A stretch of 64,000 bases of DNA, from contig CAXXHH010000003.1 of NCBI GenBank assembly GCA_963663005.2, forward strand, positions 1 through 64,000, written 5' to 3'. Position numbers and translations under genes: made by a program. The notes below the pieces were generated by a model, which saw nothing but the letters and a program-made list of their open reading frames with translations, was not told the origin of the DNA and ran no database searches. Positions 47,051 through 55,705 of the stretch are shown piece after piece; the first letter of the stretch is position 1; each line of letters starts with the position of its first letter. The DNA comes from CAINVV01 sp963663005. GTDB taxonomy: Bacteria > Bacteroidota > Bacteroidia > Bacteroidales > Prolixibacteraceae.

Positions 47051-48619
47051 ATGGTAAAACTTACAATTGATAATCAACAAATAGAGGTAGTTCCCGGCAC
47101 ATCCGTCTTACAGGCGGCCAAATCAATTGGCATCGCTATTCCAACGATGTGCTATCTGGAAGAAACCGGCCATATCACCTCATGCATGGTTTGCCTGGTA
47201 AAGAACGCCAAAAATGGTCAGTTGTTTGCCTCCTGTTCCACGCCTGCGGCGGAAGGCCAGATTATTGTGACTAACGACGCTGAAGTCATTGAGTCGCGTA
47301 AGACGGCGCTGGAATTATTACTCAGCGAGCATGTAGGCGATTGTGAAGCCCCCTGCCAACTGGTTTGTCCGGCTCACATGAACATTCCGCTGATGAACCG
47401 CCTGATAGCGAAGGAAGAGTTTGGAAAAGCTTTGGAAGTAGTAAAACGTGACATTGCCCTGCCCTCCATTTTGGGAAGGATCTGCCCTGCCCCATGCGAG
47501 GCAGCATGCAGGCGAAAGCAAGTTGATGAGGCAGTTTCAATCTGTCTGCTCAAAGGTTTTGTGGGAGAAGAAGATTTGCAAAAGCCCGACCCGTACCAAC
47601 CACCATTAAATACGATGTCAGGAAAGAGAGTTGCTATCATCGGCGCAGGTCCTGCCGGGTTGGCGGCAGCTTATTATCTGCAACAGATGGGTCATCAAAG
47701 CGTCATCTTTGAGAGAGCAGCCTCCCCGGGAGGTTCGTTATTACAGATCGACAAAGAAATCCTGCCAGCAGAGATTATTGCAATGGAAATAGACCGGATT
47801 CTTGCGATAGGGGTTCAGCTCCGCTTAAACGAATCCGTTGATGCGGAAAAATTTTCAGCTTTAAAATCGGACTTTGATGCCATCGTAGTATCGACGGGCA
47901 CTATACAGAATGAAAATTTCAGTTTCGGCTTGGAGACGAATAATCTGGGAATTGTTGCGGACAAGCTAAGTTATCTCACCTCCGATGATAAGATATTCGC
48001 CGTAGGAAACGCACTCCGCACTTCAAAAATGGCAGTGCGGTCGGTTGGTCAGGGAAAAGAGGTTGCAACCGTTATCGATGAATTTTTCAACTCAGAAAAA
48101 ATCAAAGGATATCCAACCCGGTTCAATTCGAAATTTGGCCGACTCTTAGCTGAAGAATTCGGGCATTATCAGAAAGATTCGGAGGATCATCCAAGGCAGA
48201 CAGCAGCAAAATCCAAATTTTCAATAGAGTCGGCGATTCTGGAATCCAAGCGATGCATGCACTGCGATTGCCGCAAGCCGGAGTCATGCCTGTTGCGGGA
48301 ATTCTCAAACCAGTTTCAGGCTGATCAAAAACGGTTCAATAGCGGGGAAAGAAAAACTGTAGAAAAATTCGTTCACAGAGAAGGAATTATCTATGAACCA
48401 ACAAAATGCATTAAATGCGGCATTTGCGTACGACTAACGCGCCTCCATCAGGAAGAACTAGGTCTCACCTTTATCGGACGAGGCTTCGATGTCAAGGTCG
48501 GTGTCCCATTCAACGAAGAGATACAAAATGGACTGAAAAAAACCGCCATCCTTGTTGCTGATGCATGTCCAACAGGCGCATTATCGCAGACAAATAAGGA
48601 GGAACAGATTGATTTATAA
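47051..48619 (+). CDS. GltD-like iron-sulfur flavoprotein apparently lacking the NAD(P)H domain
   Basis: With the ATG at 47051 the protein has 522 residues; an upstream ATG at 47015 would add 12 that do not match the ferredoxin fold. An N-terminal [2Fe-2S] ferredoxin domain (first Cys34, then CMVC and a later Cys) precedes the GltD-type cysteine region (HVGDCEAPCQLVCPAH, GRICPAPCEAACRRK). The FAD motif IGAGPAGLAAAYYL starts near residue 196. Only about 115 residues separate it from the second FAD segment DKIFAVGN (about 313). GltD has a whole NADPH domain there, and no second GxGxxG is visible. A CMHCDC motif and a final CIKCGIC...CPTGAL cluster follow. It probably exchanges electrons with the HydB-like subunit rather than with NAD(P)H directly. 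Confidence 0.87.
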   Translation: MVKLTIDNQQIEVVPGTSVLQAAKSIGIAIPTMCYLEETGHITSCMVCLVKNAKNGQLFASCSTPAAEGQIIVTNDAEVIESRKTALELLLSEHVGDCEAPCQLVCPAHMNIPLMNRLIAKEEFGKALEVVKRDIALPSILGRICPAPCEAACRRKQVDEAVSICLLKGFVGEEDLQKPDPYQPPLNTMSGKRVAIIGAGPAGLAAAYYLQQMGHQSVIFERAASPGGSLLQIDKEILPAEIIAMEIDRILAIGVQLRLNESVDAEKFSALKSDFDAIVVSTGTIQNENFSFGLETNNLGIVADKLSYLTSDDKIFAVGNALRTSKMAVRSVGQGKEVATVIDEFFNSEKIKGYPTRFNSKFGRLLAEEFGHYQKDSEDHPRQTAAKSKFSIESAILESKRCMHCDCRKPESCLLREFSNQFQADQKRFNSGERKTVEKFVHREGIIYEPTKCIKCGICVRLTRLHQEELGLTFIGRGFDVKVGVPFNEEIQNGLKKTAILVADACPTGALSQTNKEEQIDL

Positions 48620-48787
48620 TTTCTTCATTCCAACTCTTGCCAAATAGCTGCTCTTCGCCAAATCAGGATCTGCATCTAAGGCTATATACAAAATTGTCTT
48701 TACGTCAATTACAACGGCCTGTAACTTAGAGAGATCCGGAGAGTTTATTGTAATTGGCTTTTTGTCGTGTGTATGATTGGCTCCCAT
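48614..48787 (-). CDS. Small hypothetical protein, 57 residues
   Basis: A short ORF read on the minus strand from an ATG at 48787 to a TAA at 48616-48614. It runs into the last bases of the flavoprotein gene, convergently. The product starts MGANHTHDKKPITINSPDLS and ends LARVGMKKL, with no signal peptide or membrane segment. The composition looks like a real protein (balanced, with a central VVIDVKTILYIALDADPD stretch), and the convergent end overlap of a few bases is typical of genuine genes. No family is recognised. Coding status is moderately supported only. Confidence 0.5.
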   Translation of the reverse strand: MGANHTHDKKPITINSPDLSKLQAVVIDVKTILYIALDADPDLAKSSYLARVGMKKL

Positions 48788-49099
48788 TTTTCCTGGTATT
48801 AATTTTTACTAATAAATTGCCACTAATCTAATTTACTCTAAAGTGGTCGGAGTGGCGAAATTCCCTTTTAAAGAATGAATCGGGAATGATTTGTAGAATT
48901 GTTGCAATTTACGACATTTTATCGAAAAAGCTGTATAAAAGTCATATATAAGCCTAAAATTGAGGTTAATAAATTATAAAAAGATACAAAAAATGTTTTT
49001 ACGACCAGTTTAAACTCATACCCTCCCCAAAAAATGTTCACTGGTTTATAGAAAGAGTTTGGTATTTTTACGGTCGATAAAAACTGACAATATCCGAAG
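48788..49099. other. Intergenic region between small minus-strand gene and propeller 5
   Basis: About 310 AT-rich bases with no plausible ORF. No exact TAnnTTTG element is present on either strand. A short, imperfect inverted repeat (CCACT...AGTGG, around 48822-48849) is visible. The region probably holds promoters for the divergent genes on either side, but none can be placed with confidence. Confidence 0.4.
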
Positions 49100-50209
49100 A
49101 TGGCGCAATCACGAGTAATAATTCTGGCGATTTTATGTTTGTTCGAAACTTGTTCTTTGTTTGGGCAGCAGGACTGGCCAATATTCAGAGGCAATCAGCA
49201 ACTGACGGGAGTAACTTCGCAAACCATTCCAGATGCTCCCAAATTATTGTTCTCCTTCCCTACCGGGGATGATATCAAAGCCTCACCCGTGGTATCCGGA
49301 CAAACGATCTTTTGCGGATCCACAGACGGAAATCTCTATGCTTTAGGATTTGATGGCAAGCAAAAGTGGAAATTTACCTCAGGAAACAGCATTGAGGCCT
49401 CTCCCCTTTTACTTGAAGGATCTGTATTCTTTGGAAATCTGGATGGGTGGTTTTTCAGGGTTGATCAGAAAACGGGCAAACAAATCTGGAAATACAAAAC
49501 GGATAATCAAATAATGGGCTCTGCCAATTGGTACAAATTCGGTTCCAAAATCCGATTACTGGTTGGAAGCTACGACTACAATCTGCATGCTGTCGGATTA
49601 GTCAAAGGCGATAGCACCTGGCGGTATGAGTCTGATAATTATATCAACGGAGCGCCCGCTATCTACAGCAAATACGCGGTATTTGGAGGCTGTGACGGGT
49701 TTGTCCATTTGGTGAACATCGAAACGGGAAAGGTCTTCAAAAAGATAAAACTCGAAACGTATGTGGCATCCTCGCCGCTGATTGAAGGTCATTTGGCATA
49801 TGTTGGCGACTATGAAGGACGCTTTTTCTGTTTGGATCTGGATGCCGGTAAAGTGACCTGGACATACAAAGATCCGGAGAAGAACCTTCCATTCCTTGCC
49901 TCACCATCAATCAGCGACAAGTATATCGTAATTGGAAATCAGGACCGGATGCTCTACTGTTTTGATAAGAATAACGGGAAAGTGATCTGGAAGGTTAAAA
50001 CAAGTAACCGGATTGAATCATCTTCCGTAATAGCAAACGGGAAGGTTGTCACCGGAACGATGGATGGCATTTTGTACATTCATGATTTGATATCGGGAAA
50101 GGAACTTTGGAAATATGAGATTGGAAGTCCAATTTTCGGAAATCCGGCAGTTATTTCCGGGAAAATCGTGGTTGGAGCTGGTGATGGCAGGATCTATGTT
50201 TTCGGGTAG
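49100..50209 (+). CDS. Secreted PQQ-like beta-propeller protein 5
   Basis: A 369-residue protein with a signal peptide (IILAILCLFETCSLFGQ). The mature start DWPIFRGNQQLTGV is followed by regular blades such as GNLYALGFDGKQKWKFTSG, GWFFRVDQKTGKQIWKYK and GILYIHDLISGKELWKYEI. It is the most regular and BamB-like of the five propellers. It heads a second run of genes (glycosyltransferase, ABC ATPase, permease) rather than lying inside the redox genes, so it may link the two sets or act with the exporter. A binding or scaffolding role is likelier than catalysis. Confidence 0.87.
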   Translation: MAQSRVIILAILCLFETCSLFGQQDWPIFRGNQQLTGVTSQTIPDAPKLLFSFPTGDDIKASPVVSGQTIFCGSTDGNLYALGFDGKQKWKFTSGNSIEASPLLLEGSVFFGNLDGWFFRVDQKTGKQIWKYKTDNQIMGSANWYKFGSKIRLLVGSYDYNLHAVGLVKGDSTWRYESDNYINGAPAIYSKYAVFGGCDGFVHLVNIETGKVFKKIKLETYVASSPLIEGHLAYVGDYEGRFFCLDLDAGKVTWTYKDPEKNLPFLASPSISDKYIVIGNQDRMLYCFDKNNGKVIWKVKTSNRIESSSVIANGKVVTGTMDGILYIHDLISGKELWKYEIGSPIFGNPAVISGKIVVGAGDGRIYVFG

Positions 50210-50241
50210 AGAATGGTTAGTATGAATCTTAGCACGTTTTT

Positions 50242-51564
50242 ATGAAGATAGCGCATATAATACCCGGTTCGGGTGGAAGTTTTTATTGTGGCAATTGTCT
50301 GCGCGACAGCAAATATGTTCGGGCGCTGAAAGACCTTGGACATGAAGTGATTAAAGTACCCATGTATCTCCCGCTGTTCGATGATGCCCACGATTTGAAC
50401 GATGTCCCCGTATTTTATGGCGCCGTGAACCTCTATCTCAAACAGAACTATTCGCTTTTCAGGCACATGCCCTCCTTCATCGAACATGCGCTTGATTCAA
50501 AGAGCGTGCTGCATATGGCCGCTCAAAAGGCCGGTTCAACCAGAGCCAAGGGACTGGAGGAAATGACTCTTTCCATGTTGTTGGGTGAAGAGGGCAGGCA
50601 AAAAGATGAATTGGAAAAAATGGTCGACTGGCTAGCGGAAGAAGCAAAACCGGATATCGTTCATTTATCGAACGCGTTGCTACTCGGCCTGACCCGGCGT
50701 ATCAGGCAAAAAATAAACATCCCGGTAGTTTGCTCGCTGCAGGATGAAGATGTTTGGGTTGATGTCATGACGGAGAAATACAGAACCGAAGTGTGGAATC
50801 TGATGAGTTCGCGAGGCACGGAAGTGGATGCATTTATCCCAGTAAGTGACTTCTATGCGGCTGAAATCCGCAAAAAAATGACCATTCGCGATGAGCAAAT
50901 AACTACTGTTCATATTGGGGTGGATCCGGATGACTACTCCCCCCAAAATATAGCAAACAAGAAACCTGCTATCGGATTTCTGTCCCGAATGTGTGAAGAA
51001 AATGGACTGTCAATCCTGGTTGATGCCTTTATCATGCTGAAACAAGATAGTCAATTCGATTCAGTGGAACTGAGAATTACGGGTGGATATACGGATGATG
51101 ATTTGCATTTTATCAAGGAACAGAAAAACAAATTATCGAAGGCTGGCCTGTCCCAAATGGTATGGTGGATTGATGAATTTGAAGGAGAGGAACGGCAGGA
51201 TTTTTTCGATTCTGTGTCGTTGCTTTCAGTGCCTGTCCTGAATGGCGAGGCATTCGGACTCTACCAGCTTGAGGCGATGGCCTCCGGAGTTCCCATGATT
51301 CAGCCATCATTGGGTGCATTTCCAGAGGTGATCGGTCTGAGTGGGGGTGGCCTCATTTATTCGCCGAACGATGCCGCATCCCTATCTCGCGCAATTGCTT
51401 CCGTCATCCTGGATAAGGAAAAATTACAAGAGTTAAGCACCGCCGGAATTAGTGGCGTACAAAACCATTTTGACATTCATAAACAGGCAAAAAAGATGGT
51501 GCAGATATATGAAAACGCACTAAATACCTACAAAGCAAATCTGACACATCACCACGCACAATAA
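50242..51564 (+). CDS. Glycosyltransferase family 4 with N-terminal CxxC
   Basis: A 440-residue GT-B transferase. The N-terminus MKIAHIIPGSGGSFYCGNCL contains a CGNC pair unusual for GT4 enzymes. The centre has PDIVHLSNALLLGL, and the C-terminal half has IGFLSRMCEENGLSILVDAF and the donor-binding E-x7-E box in GEAFGLYQLEAMASGVPMIQ. It lies 32 bp after the propeller and 24 bp before an ABC ATPase gene. This separates it from the exopolysaccharide transferases and suggests glycosylation of something handled by the exporter or propeller. The sugar and acceptor are unknown. Confidence 0.87.
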   Translation: MKIAHIIPGSGGSFYCGNCLRDSKYVRALKDLGHEVIKVPMYLPLFDDAHDLNDVPVFYGAVNLYLKQNYSLFRHMPSFIEHALDSKSVLHMAAQKAGSTRAKGLEEMTLSMLLGEEGRQKDELEKMVDWLAEEAKPDIVHLSNALLLGLTRRIRQKINIPVVCSLQDEDVWVDVMTEKYRTEVWNLMSSRGTEVDAFIPVSDFYAAEIRKKMTIRDEQITTVHIGVDPDDYSPQNIANKKPAIGFLSRMCEENGLSILVDAFIMLKQDSQFDSVELRITGGYTDDDLHFIKEQKNKLSKAGLSQMVWWIDEFEGEERQDFFDSVSLLSVPVLNGEAFGLYQLEAMASGVPMIQPSLGAFPEVIGLSGGGLIYSPNDAASLSRAIASVILDKEKLQELSTAGISGVQNHFDIHKQAKKMVQIYENALNTYKANLTHHHAQ

Positions 51565-51588
51565 CGTCTTGAATTAACACTAAACTGT

Positions 51589-52272
51589 ATGATTTTACGG
51601 CTTGAGCAAATCTCAAAAAGCTATTTCAACGAGAGCGGTACGAAGCAAAGGCAGATATTGGATAACCTGAATCTTCAAATCGGGAAAGGCGAGCGCATTG
51701 CAATTGTGGGTCCGTCGGGCTCGGGCAAAACGACTTTGCTCAACCTGATTGGTACGCTTGACAGTCCCGACTCCGGTAGGATAATCTTTGAAGATAAGGA
51801 TATTACAGCCCTCAAGGAGAAGGATTTGGCCAAATTTCGTAACACAAAAATCGGGTTTGTATTTCAGCTTCATCACCTCCTGCCCCAGCTTACGCTCACC
51901 GAAAACATCCTATTGCCCACGCTCACGGACAAAGGCCTGCAAGGAAGTGAAACATTGGCTCATGCAGAGCGCTTAATTTCAAGATTAGAACTTTCAGCGG
52001 TAGCGCACCAGAAACCTGGAGAGCTTTCGGGAGGTGAATGTCAGCGTACAGCCGTTGCAAGAGCGTTGATAAACCACCCCGATCTTATACTGGCTGATGA
52101 ACCAACCGGTGCACTCGATCATCAATCCGCATTTAATCTGATAGACCTGCTAGTCGAACTCAATGCAGAAGAAGGCGTTACGCTTGTCGTGGTAACGCAT
52201 TCGATGGAGGTCGCCCAAAAGATGGATTCGGTTTATTTGATGCAAGACGGCAAACTTATTAAAACCAAATAA
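51589..52272 (+). CDS. LolD/MacB-family ABC transporter ATP-binding protein
   Basis: A 227-residue ATPase with Walker A GPSGSGKTT (from residue 41), a Q-loop in FVFQLHHLLPQ, the signature LSGGECQRTAVARAL, Walker B LILADEPTGAL and the switch histidine in VVVTHSM. It belongs to the subfamily that powers FtsX-fold permeases (LolCDE, MacB, FtsE), which work by mechanotransmission in the periplasm. The partner permease gene follows after 49 bp. Together they probably extract or export a lipoprotein, peptide or glycolipid. Confidence 0.95.
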   Translation: MILRLEQISKSYFNESGTKQRQILDNLNLQIGKGERIAIVGPSGSGKTTLLNLIGTLDSPDSGRIIFEDKDITALKEKDLAKFRNTKIGFVFQLHHLLPQLTLTENILLPTLTDKGLQGSETLAHAERLISRLELSAVAHQKPGELSGGECQRTAVARALINHPDLILADEPTGALDHQSAFNLIDLLVELNAEEGVTLVVVTHSMEVAQKMDSVYLMQDGKLIKTK

Positions 52273-52281
52273 TCCACCTAA

Positions 52282-52316
52282 CTTTCAACTTTCCACTCTC
52301 AACTCTCAACTCTTCC
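52282..52316 (+). repeat. Seven-base tandem repeat, five units
   Basis: Five consecutive 7-nt units (CTTTCAA, CTTTCCA, CTCTCAA, CTCTCAA, CTCTTCC) lie in the 49-bp gap between the ABC ATPase and permease genes. The strand is almost free of G. Such pyrimidine-rich heptads are liable to slippage and could alter spacing or translation of the permease, but the unit is noncoding here. No function is known to me. Confidence 0.85.
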
Positions 52317-52321
52317 TTTTC

Positions 52322-55300
52322 ATGTCTCCTGCCAAACTAATTCTCCGCTCGCTCTGGTTTTACCGTCGATTAAACCTCACGGTAGTTCTCGGCGTAGCAT
52401 TAAGTACCGCAATTCTGCTGGGTGCGCTGATAATTGGGGATTCGGTAAAGTTTAGTCTTGGACAAATTACGCTAAACCGCCTCGGGCAGACCACACACGC
52501 TATTACCTGTGGCGAAAGACTTTTCAGAAAACAATTGGCAGAGGATCTGTCTTCCGGGACCGCCATAAAGACAACCGCTTTGCTTCGTTCCAACGGAATT
52601 GGCGTGCTGGACGGAGGCAAATTTCAGCTTAACCAGGTAGCTGTTTGGGGTGTGGACTCAAGCCTGAATTATTTTGCCAACCATTCGAAAGCATTCAACC
52701 TAACCGGAAATCAAGCCGCTATAAATGCGAATCTGGCGGACATTACCGGTCTCAAAGTCGGGGATGAATTTCTGATCAGGATTACCAAACTGACTACTTT
52801 CCCGGCTAATACGCCCTTTGTTTCAGCCACAGAAACAACCATTTCGTTTCGGGTGGTGGTGGCAAGAATCCTTCAAGCGAATGAATTTGGCAACTTCAGC
52901 TTACAAAATATCCAATCATCACCCCGAAATCTGTTTCTGAACCTGGACTGGTTGAATCAGCAGATGCAACTGCAACAAAAGGCAAATGTGATTCTGGTTG
53001 AAGATGGAATCTCCCGCCAGGACCTAATTCAAAAGTTGCAACAAAGTTGGAAGCTGGAAGATATGAATCTCAGTATCAGGGAAAATCCAACATTAAACTA
53101 CACGGAACTAAAATCTGACAGAGTATTTCTGGAACCCGCGATAGAACAATTTTGTACCGATTCTATTCGGGAATCATATCCGGTATTCAGTTATTTCATC
53201 AACGACTTTTCGCTCAACGGAAGCAAAACGCCCTATTCGTTTGTGTCGACCAGCGATACTCTTTCCGATGATCAGATTATTGTAAGTGAATGGCTTGCGG
53301 CTGATTTAAGACTTAAAGAAAAGGACACCCTGAAAATTAGCTATTACGAAGTTGGCCCGCTGCGCCAACTCGTTCAAAAGGATACCACCTTCCGGGTAGA
53401 GCGAATTTTCAGGATGGAGGGCGCCCTCGCCGATCCAAATTTAATGCCCGACATTCCCGGTCTGTCAGATGTGGGAAATTGCCGCGATTGGAAAACGGGT
53501 GTGCCTGTCGATCTAAAAAAAATCAGGCCCCAGGACGAAAAATATTGGAAAGAGCACAAGGGCACTCCCAAGGCATTCGTCTCTCTTAAAACGGCCAAAA
53601 AATTATGGGGAAACCGTTTCGGCCAATCCACTTCCGTCCACTTCAAAAACACAAATGAGAAAAATCTGGAGCATGTAATTCTCACGAAAATTTTGCCATC
53701 CCAAGTGGGTTTTGAGGTAAGGAATGTAAAATCGGAAGGATTAACGGCAGCAGCCAGCGGAGTCGATTTTGGCCAATTGTTTATCGGACTTAGCTTTTTT
53801 GTACTAGTTGCCGCGTTCCTACTCGCCTATTTGCTGTTCAAGCTTTTTCTTGAGTATCGAACCAGTGAAATCAGCGTTTTGAGAGCCACCGGATTTTCGC
53901 TTTATAAAATCAGGAATATAATCTTTACCGAAGCCTCGTTCCTGATTGGCGCGGGAATAATTATTGGAACTCCATTTGCATTGCTCTATGATCTGCTGAT
54001 TCTAAAAGCTATCAACACAATTTGGTTTGACATCGTACGGACTACAATTGCAAAAATCTATGTTCAGCCATTCACCATCTTCATTGGCTTCTTGGCCATA
54101 GCTGCGATATCAGTTCTCTTATTTTACCTGGTATTAAATCGCTTTCTGAAATACCAATTAGTGAATGTGCGAAAAGAAGCAAAAAAGACAATCGTAAGTA
54201 AACGAAAGCGGTCGCTCATAATAGGTGTAGCGCTAATCGCGTTGTCCTTGCTGAGTCTGATTTCGGGCGGATTAGAAGCGGGTGCCGTGAACACGGAGCT
54301 ATTTTACCTGAGCGGATTCGGTCTATTGCCCGGACTGCTTTTTTTGCTTGATTTTGTGCTCCGGAGTTTGGCCGAAAAAGAGTCAGCAAATGCTTTTTCG
54401 CTCTGTTCATTTATTCTTAAACGACTTTCAGGAGAAAGAAAGCGGACGCTGCTCTCGGTTAGCTTCCTTTCTATTGGAATTTTCCTTGTTATCTCTACCG
54501 GATTATTCCGCAAGGAGACTTCAGTGAATGCTGACAAACCCTCAACCGGCACCGGAGGTTATACTTATTTTATCGAGACGACTCTGCCTGTTTTATTTGA
54601 TCCATCTGCCGCTCAGGCAAAAGATGATTTGGGTTTACCGGCAAACGCACAGATAGCGGCCTTTCACGTTCAGTCAGGTGATGATGCCAGCTGTCTGAAT
54701 CTTAACCGCGTTGCCAGACCCCGGATAATTGCATGCAATCCGGCAAGTTTAAATGAGCGAAAAGCCTTCACTTTCGTCGCCCGCACGAAAGAGCTGGATG
54801 AAAATAATCCGTGGAATTCTTTAAACTCAGAACTTCCAAATCAGGTAATTCCTGCATTCGCAGACATGACGGTTATTCAGTGGGGACTCGGAAAAAACAT
54901 AGGTGATACGCTGATTTACAAGAATGAACAAGGCGAAATATTAAAACTCAAACTAATCGGCGGACTCGAGAATTCAATTTTTCAAGGGAACATAATTATT
55001 GCGGAAGATTTCTTTGTAAAAGCATTTCCTTCCGTTAGCGGCGCCAATCTGTTTTTGGTTCAGGCTGCAATAAACAAAGAAAATGACCAGAATTTTAGGG
55101 AAGGTTGGCGGCATTACGGCGCAGAGATCACCAGGGCGACAGACCGGTTAAGCAGTTTTAATCAGATCGAAAATACCTATCTAAATATATTTTTGATGTT
55201 GGGCGCTCTTGGACTACTTATCGGAACTTTTGGACTTGGCATACTCATCTTCCGAACCATATTGGAGCAAGTGCCCGAATACGGACTTCTTCAGTCTATT

Positions 55301-55555
55301 GGGTTTCGAAAATCCAAAATTCTTAGCTTATTATTTGTAGAAAAAATGGTATTAATTACAATTGCGGTTATAGTCGCAGTTATCCCAGCCATGATAAGCG
55401 CTTTGCCATTATTTGGTTCGGCGACGCATGCTAATCTCTGGTTATGGCTCCCGTCAGTTTCCATGCTTGTCATCGTTAGCGGTTCGTTGTTTAGTCTCCT
55501 TGCTATTCGTTTTGCTCTCCGAATAAATCCCATCGGTTCACTCCGCGGAGAATAG
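52322..55555 (+). CDS. FtsX-fold ABC transporter permease with two FtsX domains
   Basis: A 1077-residue permease. An N-terminal membrane helix (about residues 20-38) is followed by a very large periplasmic domain (about 40-480), three or four membrane helices (about 485-610), further helices around 640-680, and a second periplasmic region (about 740-950). A final set of helices lies around 955-1070, with the FtsX-type segment EYGLLQSIGFRKSKILSLLF. The double FtsX layout suits a single-subunit permease working with the preceding ATPase. Its substrate is unknown; an outer-membrane-bound glycolipid or lipoprotein is plausible given the glycosyltransferase beside it. Confidence 0.9.
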   Translation: MSPAKLILRSLWFYRRLNLTVVLGVALSTAILLGALIIGDSVKFSLGQITLNRLGQTTHAITCGERLFRKQLAEDLSSGTAIKTTALLRSNGIGVLDGGKFQLNQVAVWGVDSSLNYFANHSKAFNLTGNQAAINANLADITGLKVGDEFLIRITKLTTFPANTPFVSATETTISFRVVVARILQANEFGNFSLQNIQSSPRNLFLNLDWLNQQMQLQQKANVILVEDGISRQDLIQKLQQSWKLEDMNLSIRENPTLNYTELKSDRVFLEPAIEQFCTDSIRESYPVFSYFINDFSLNGSKTPYSFVSTSDTLSDDQIIVSEWLAADLRLKEKDTLKISYYEVGPLRQLVQKDTTFRVERIFRMEGALADPNLMPDIPGLSDVGNCRDWKTGVPVDLKKIRPQDEKYWKEHKGTPKAFVSLKTAKKLWGNRFGQSTSVHFKNTNEKNLEHVILTKILPSQVGFEVRNVKSEGLTAAASGVDFGQLFIGLSFFVLVAAFLLAYLLFKLFLEYRTSEISVLRATGFSLYKIRNIIFTEASFLIGAGIIIGTPFALLYDLLILKAINTIWFDIVRTTIAKIYVQPFTIFIGFLAIAAISVLLFYLVLNRFLKYQLVNVRKEAKKTIVSKRKRSLIIGVALIALSLLSLISGGLEAGAVNTELFYLSGFGLLPGLLFLLDFVLRSLAEKESANAFSLCSFILKRLSGERKRTLLSVSFLSIGIFLVISTGLFRKETSVNADKPSTGTGGYTYFIETTLPVLFDPSAAQAKDDLGLPANAQIAAFHVQSGDDASCLNLNRVARPRIIACNPASLNERKAFTFVARTKELDENNPWNSLNSELPNQVIPAFADMTVIQWGLGKNIGDTLIYKNEQGEILKLKLIGGLENSIFQGNIIIAEDFFVKAFPSVSGANLFLVQAAINKENDQNFREGWRHYGAEITRATDRLSSFNQIENTYLNIFLMLGALGLLIGTFGLGILIFRTILEQVPEYGLLQSIGFRKSKILSLLFVEKMVLITIAVIVAVIPAMISALPLFGSATHANLWLWLPSVSMLVIVSGSLFSLLAIRFALRINPIGSLRGE

Positions 55556-55582
55556 AGTTCCACTTCACATTTAGTAACCGGA

Positions 55583-55612
55583 TTCAATGGAATTTACGCC
55601 AATTCCGTTGAA
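55583..55612 (+). terminator. 12-bp inverted repeat, candidate terminator of the permease operon
   Basis: The arms TTCAATGGAATT and AATTCCGTTGAA pair over 12 positions with one G-U wobble around a 6-base loop. The element starts 28 bases after the permease stop. No long U-run follows, so a classical intrinsic terminator is not certain. Confidence 0.5.
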
Positions 55613-55671
55613 AAACCTTAATTAAATTCAAAATAAATTACACTCTTTAACATTTCACTTTAATATTTAAC

Positions 55672-55679
55672 TACCTTTG
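55672..55679 (+). promoter_or_regulatory. Bacteroidota-type -7 element upstream of susC
   Basis: TACCTTTG matches TAnnTTTG. It lies about 205 bases before the SusC start and a few bases after an AT-rich stretch; a weak TTTA may serve as the -33 box. Transcription would begin near 55686, giving a leader of about 200 nt that contains the hairpin at 55706. Confidence 0.55.
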
Positions 55680-55705
55680 GAGTGGAAAAAAATGTGCCGG
55701 AAACC

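Noticed and set aside
44611..48619. [FeFe] hydrogenase or Complex I operon
   Set aside because: The HydB-like subunit has no H-cluster protein or membrane Nuo subunits beside it; the second protein is a GltD-like flavoprotein.
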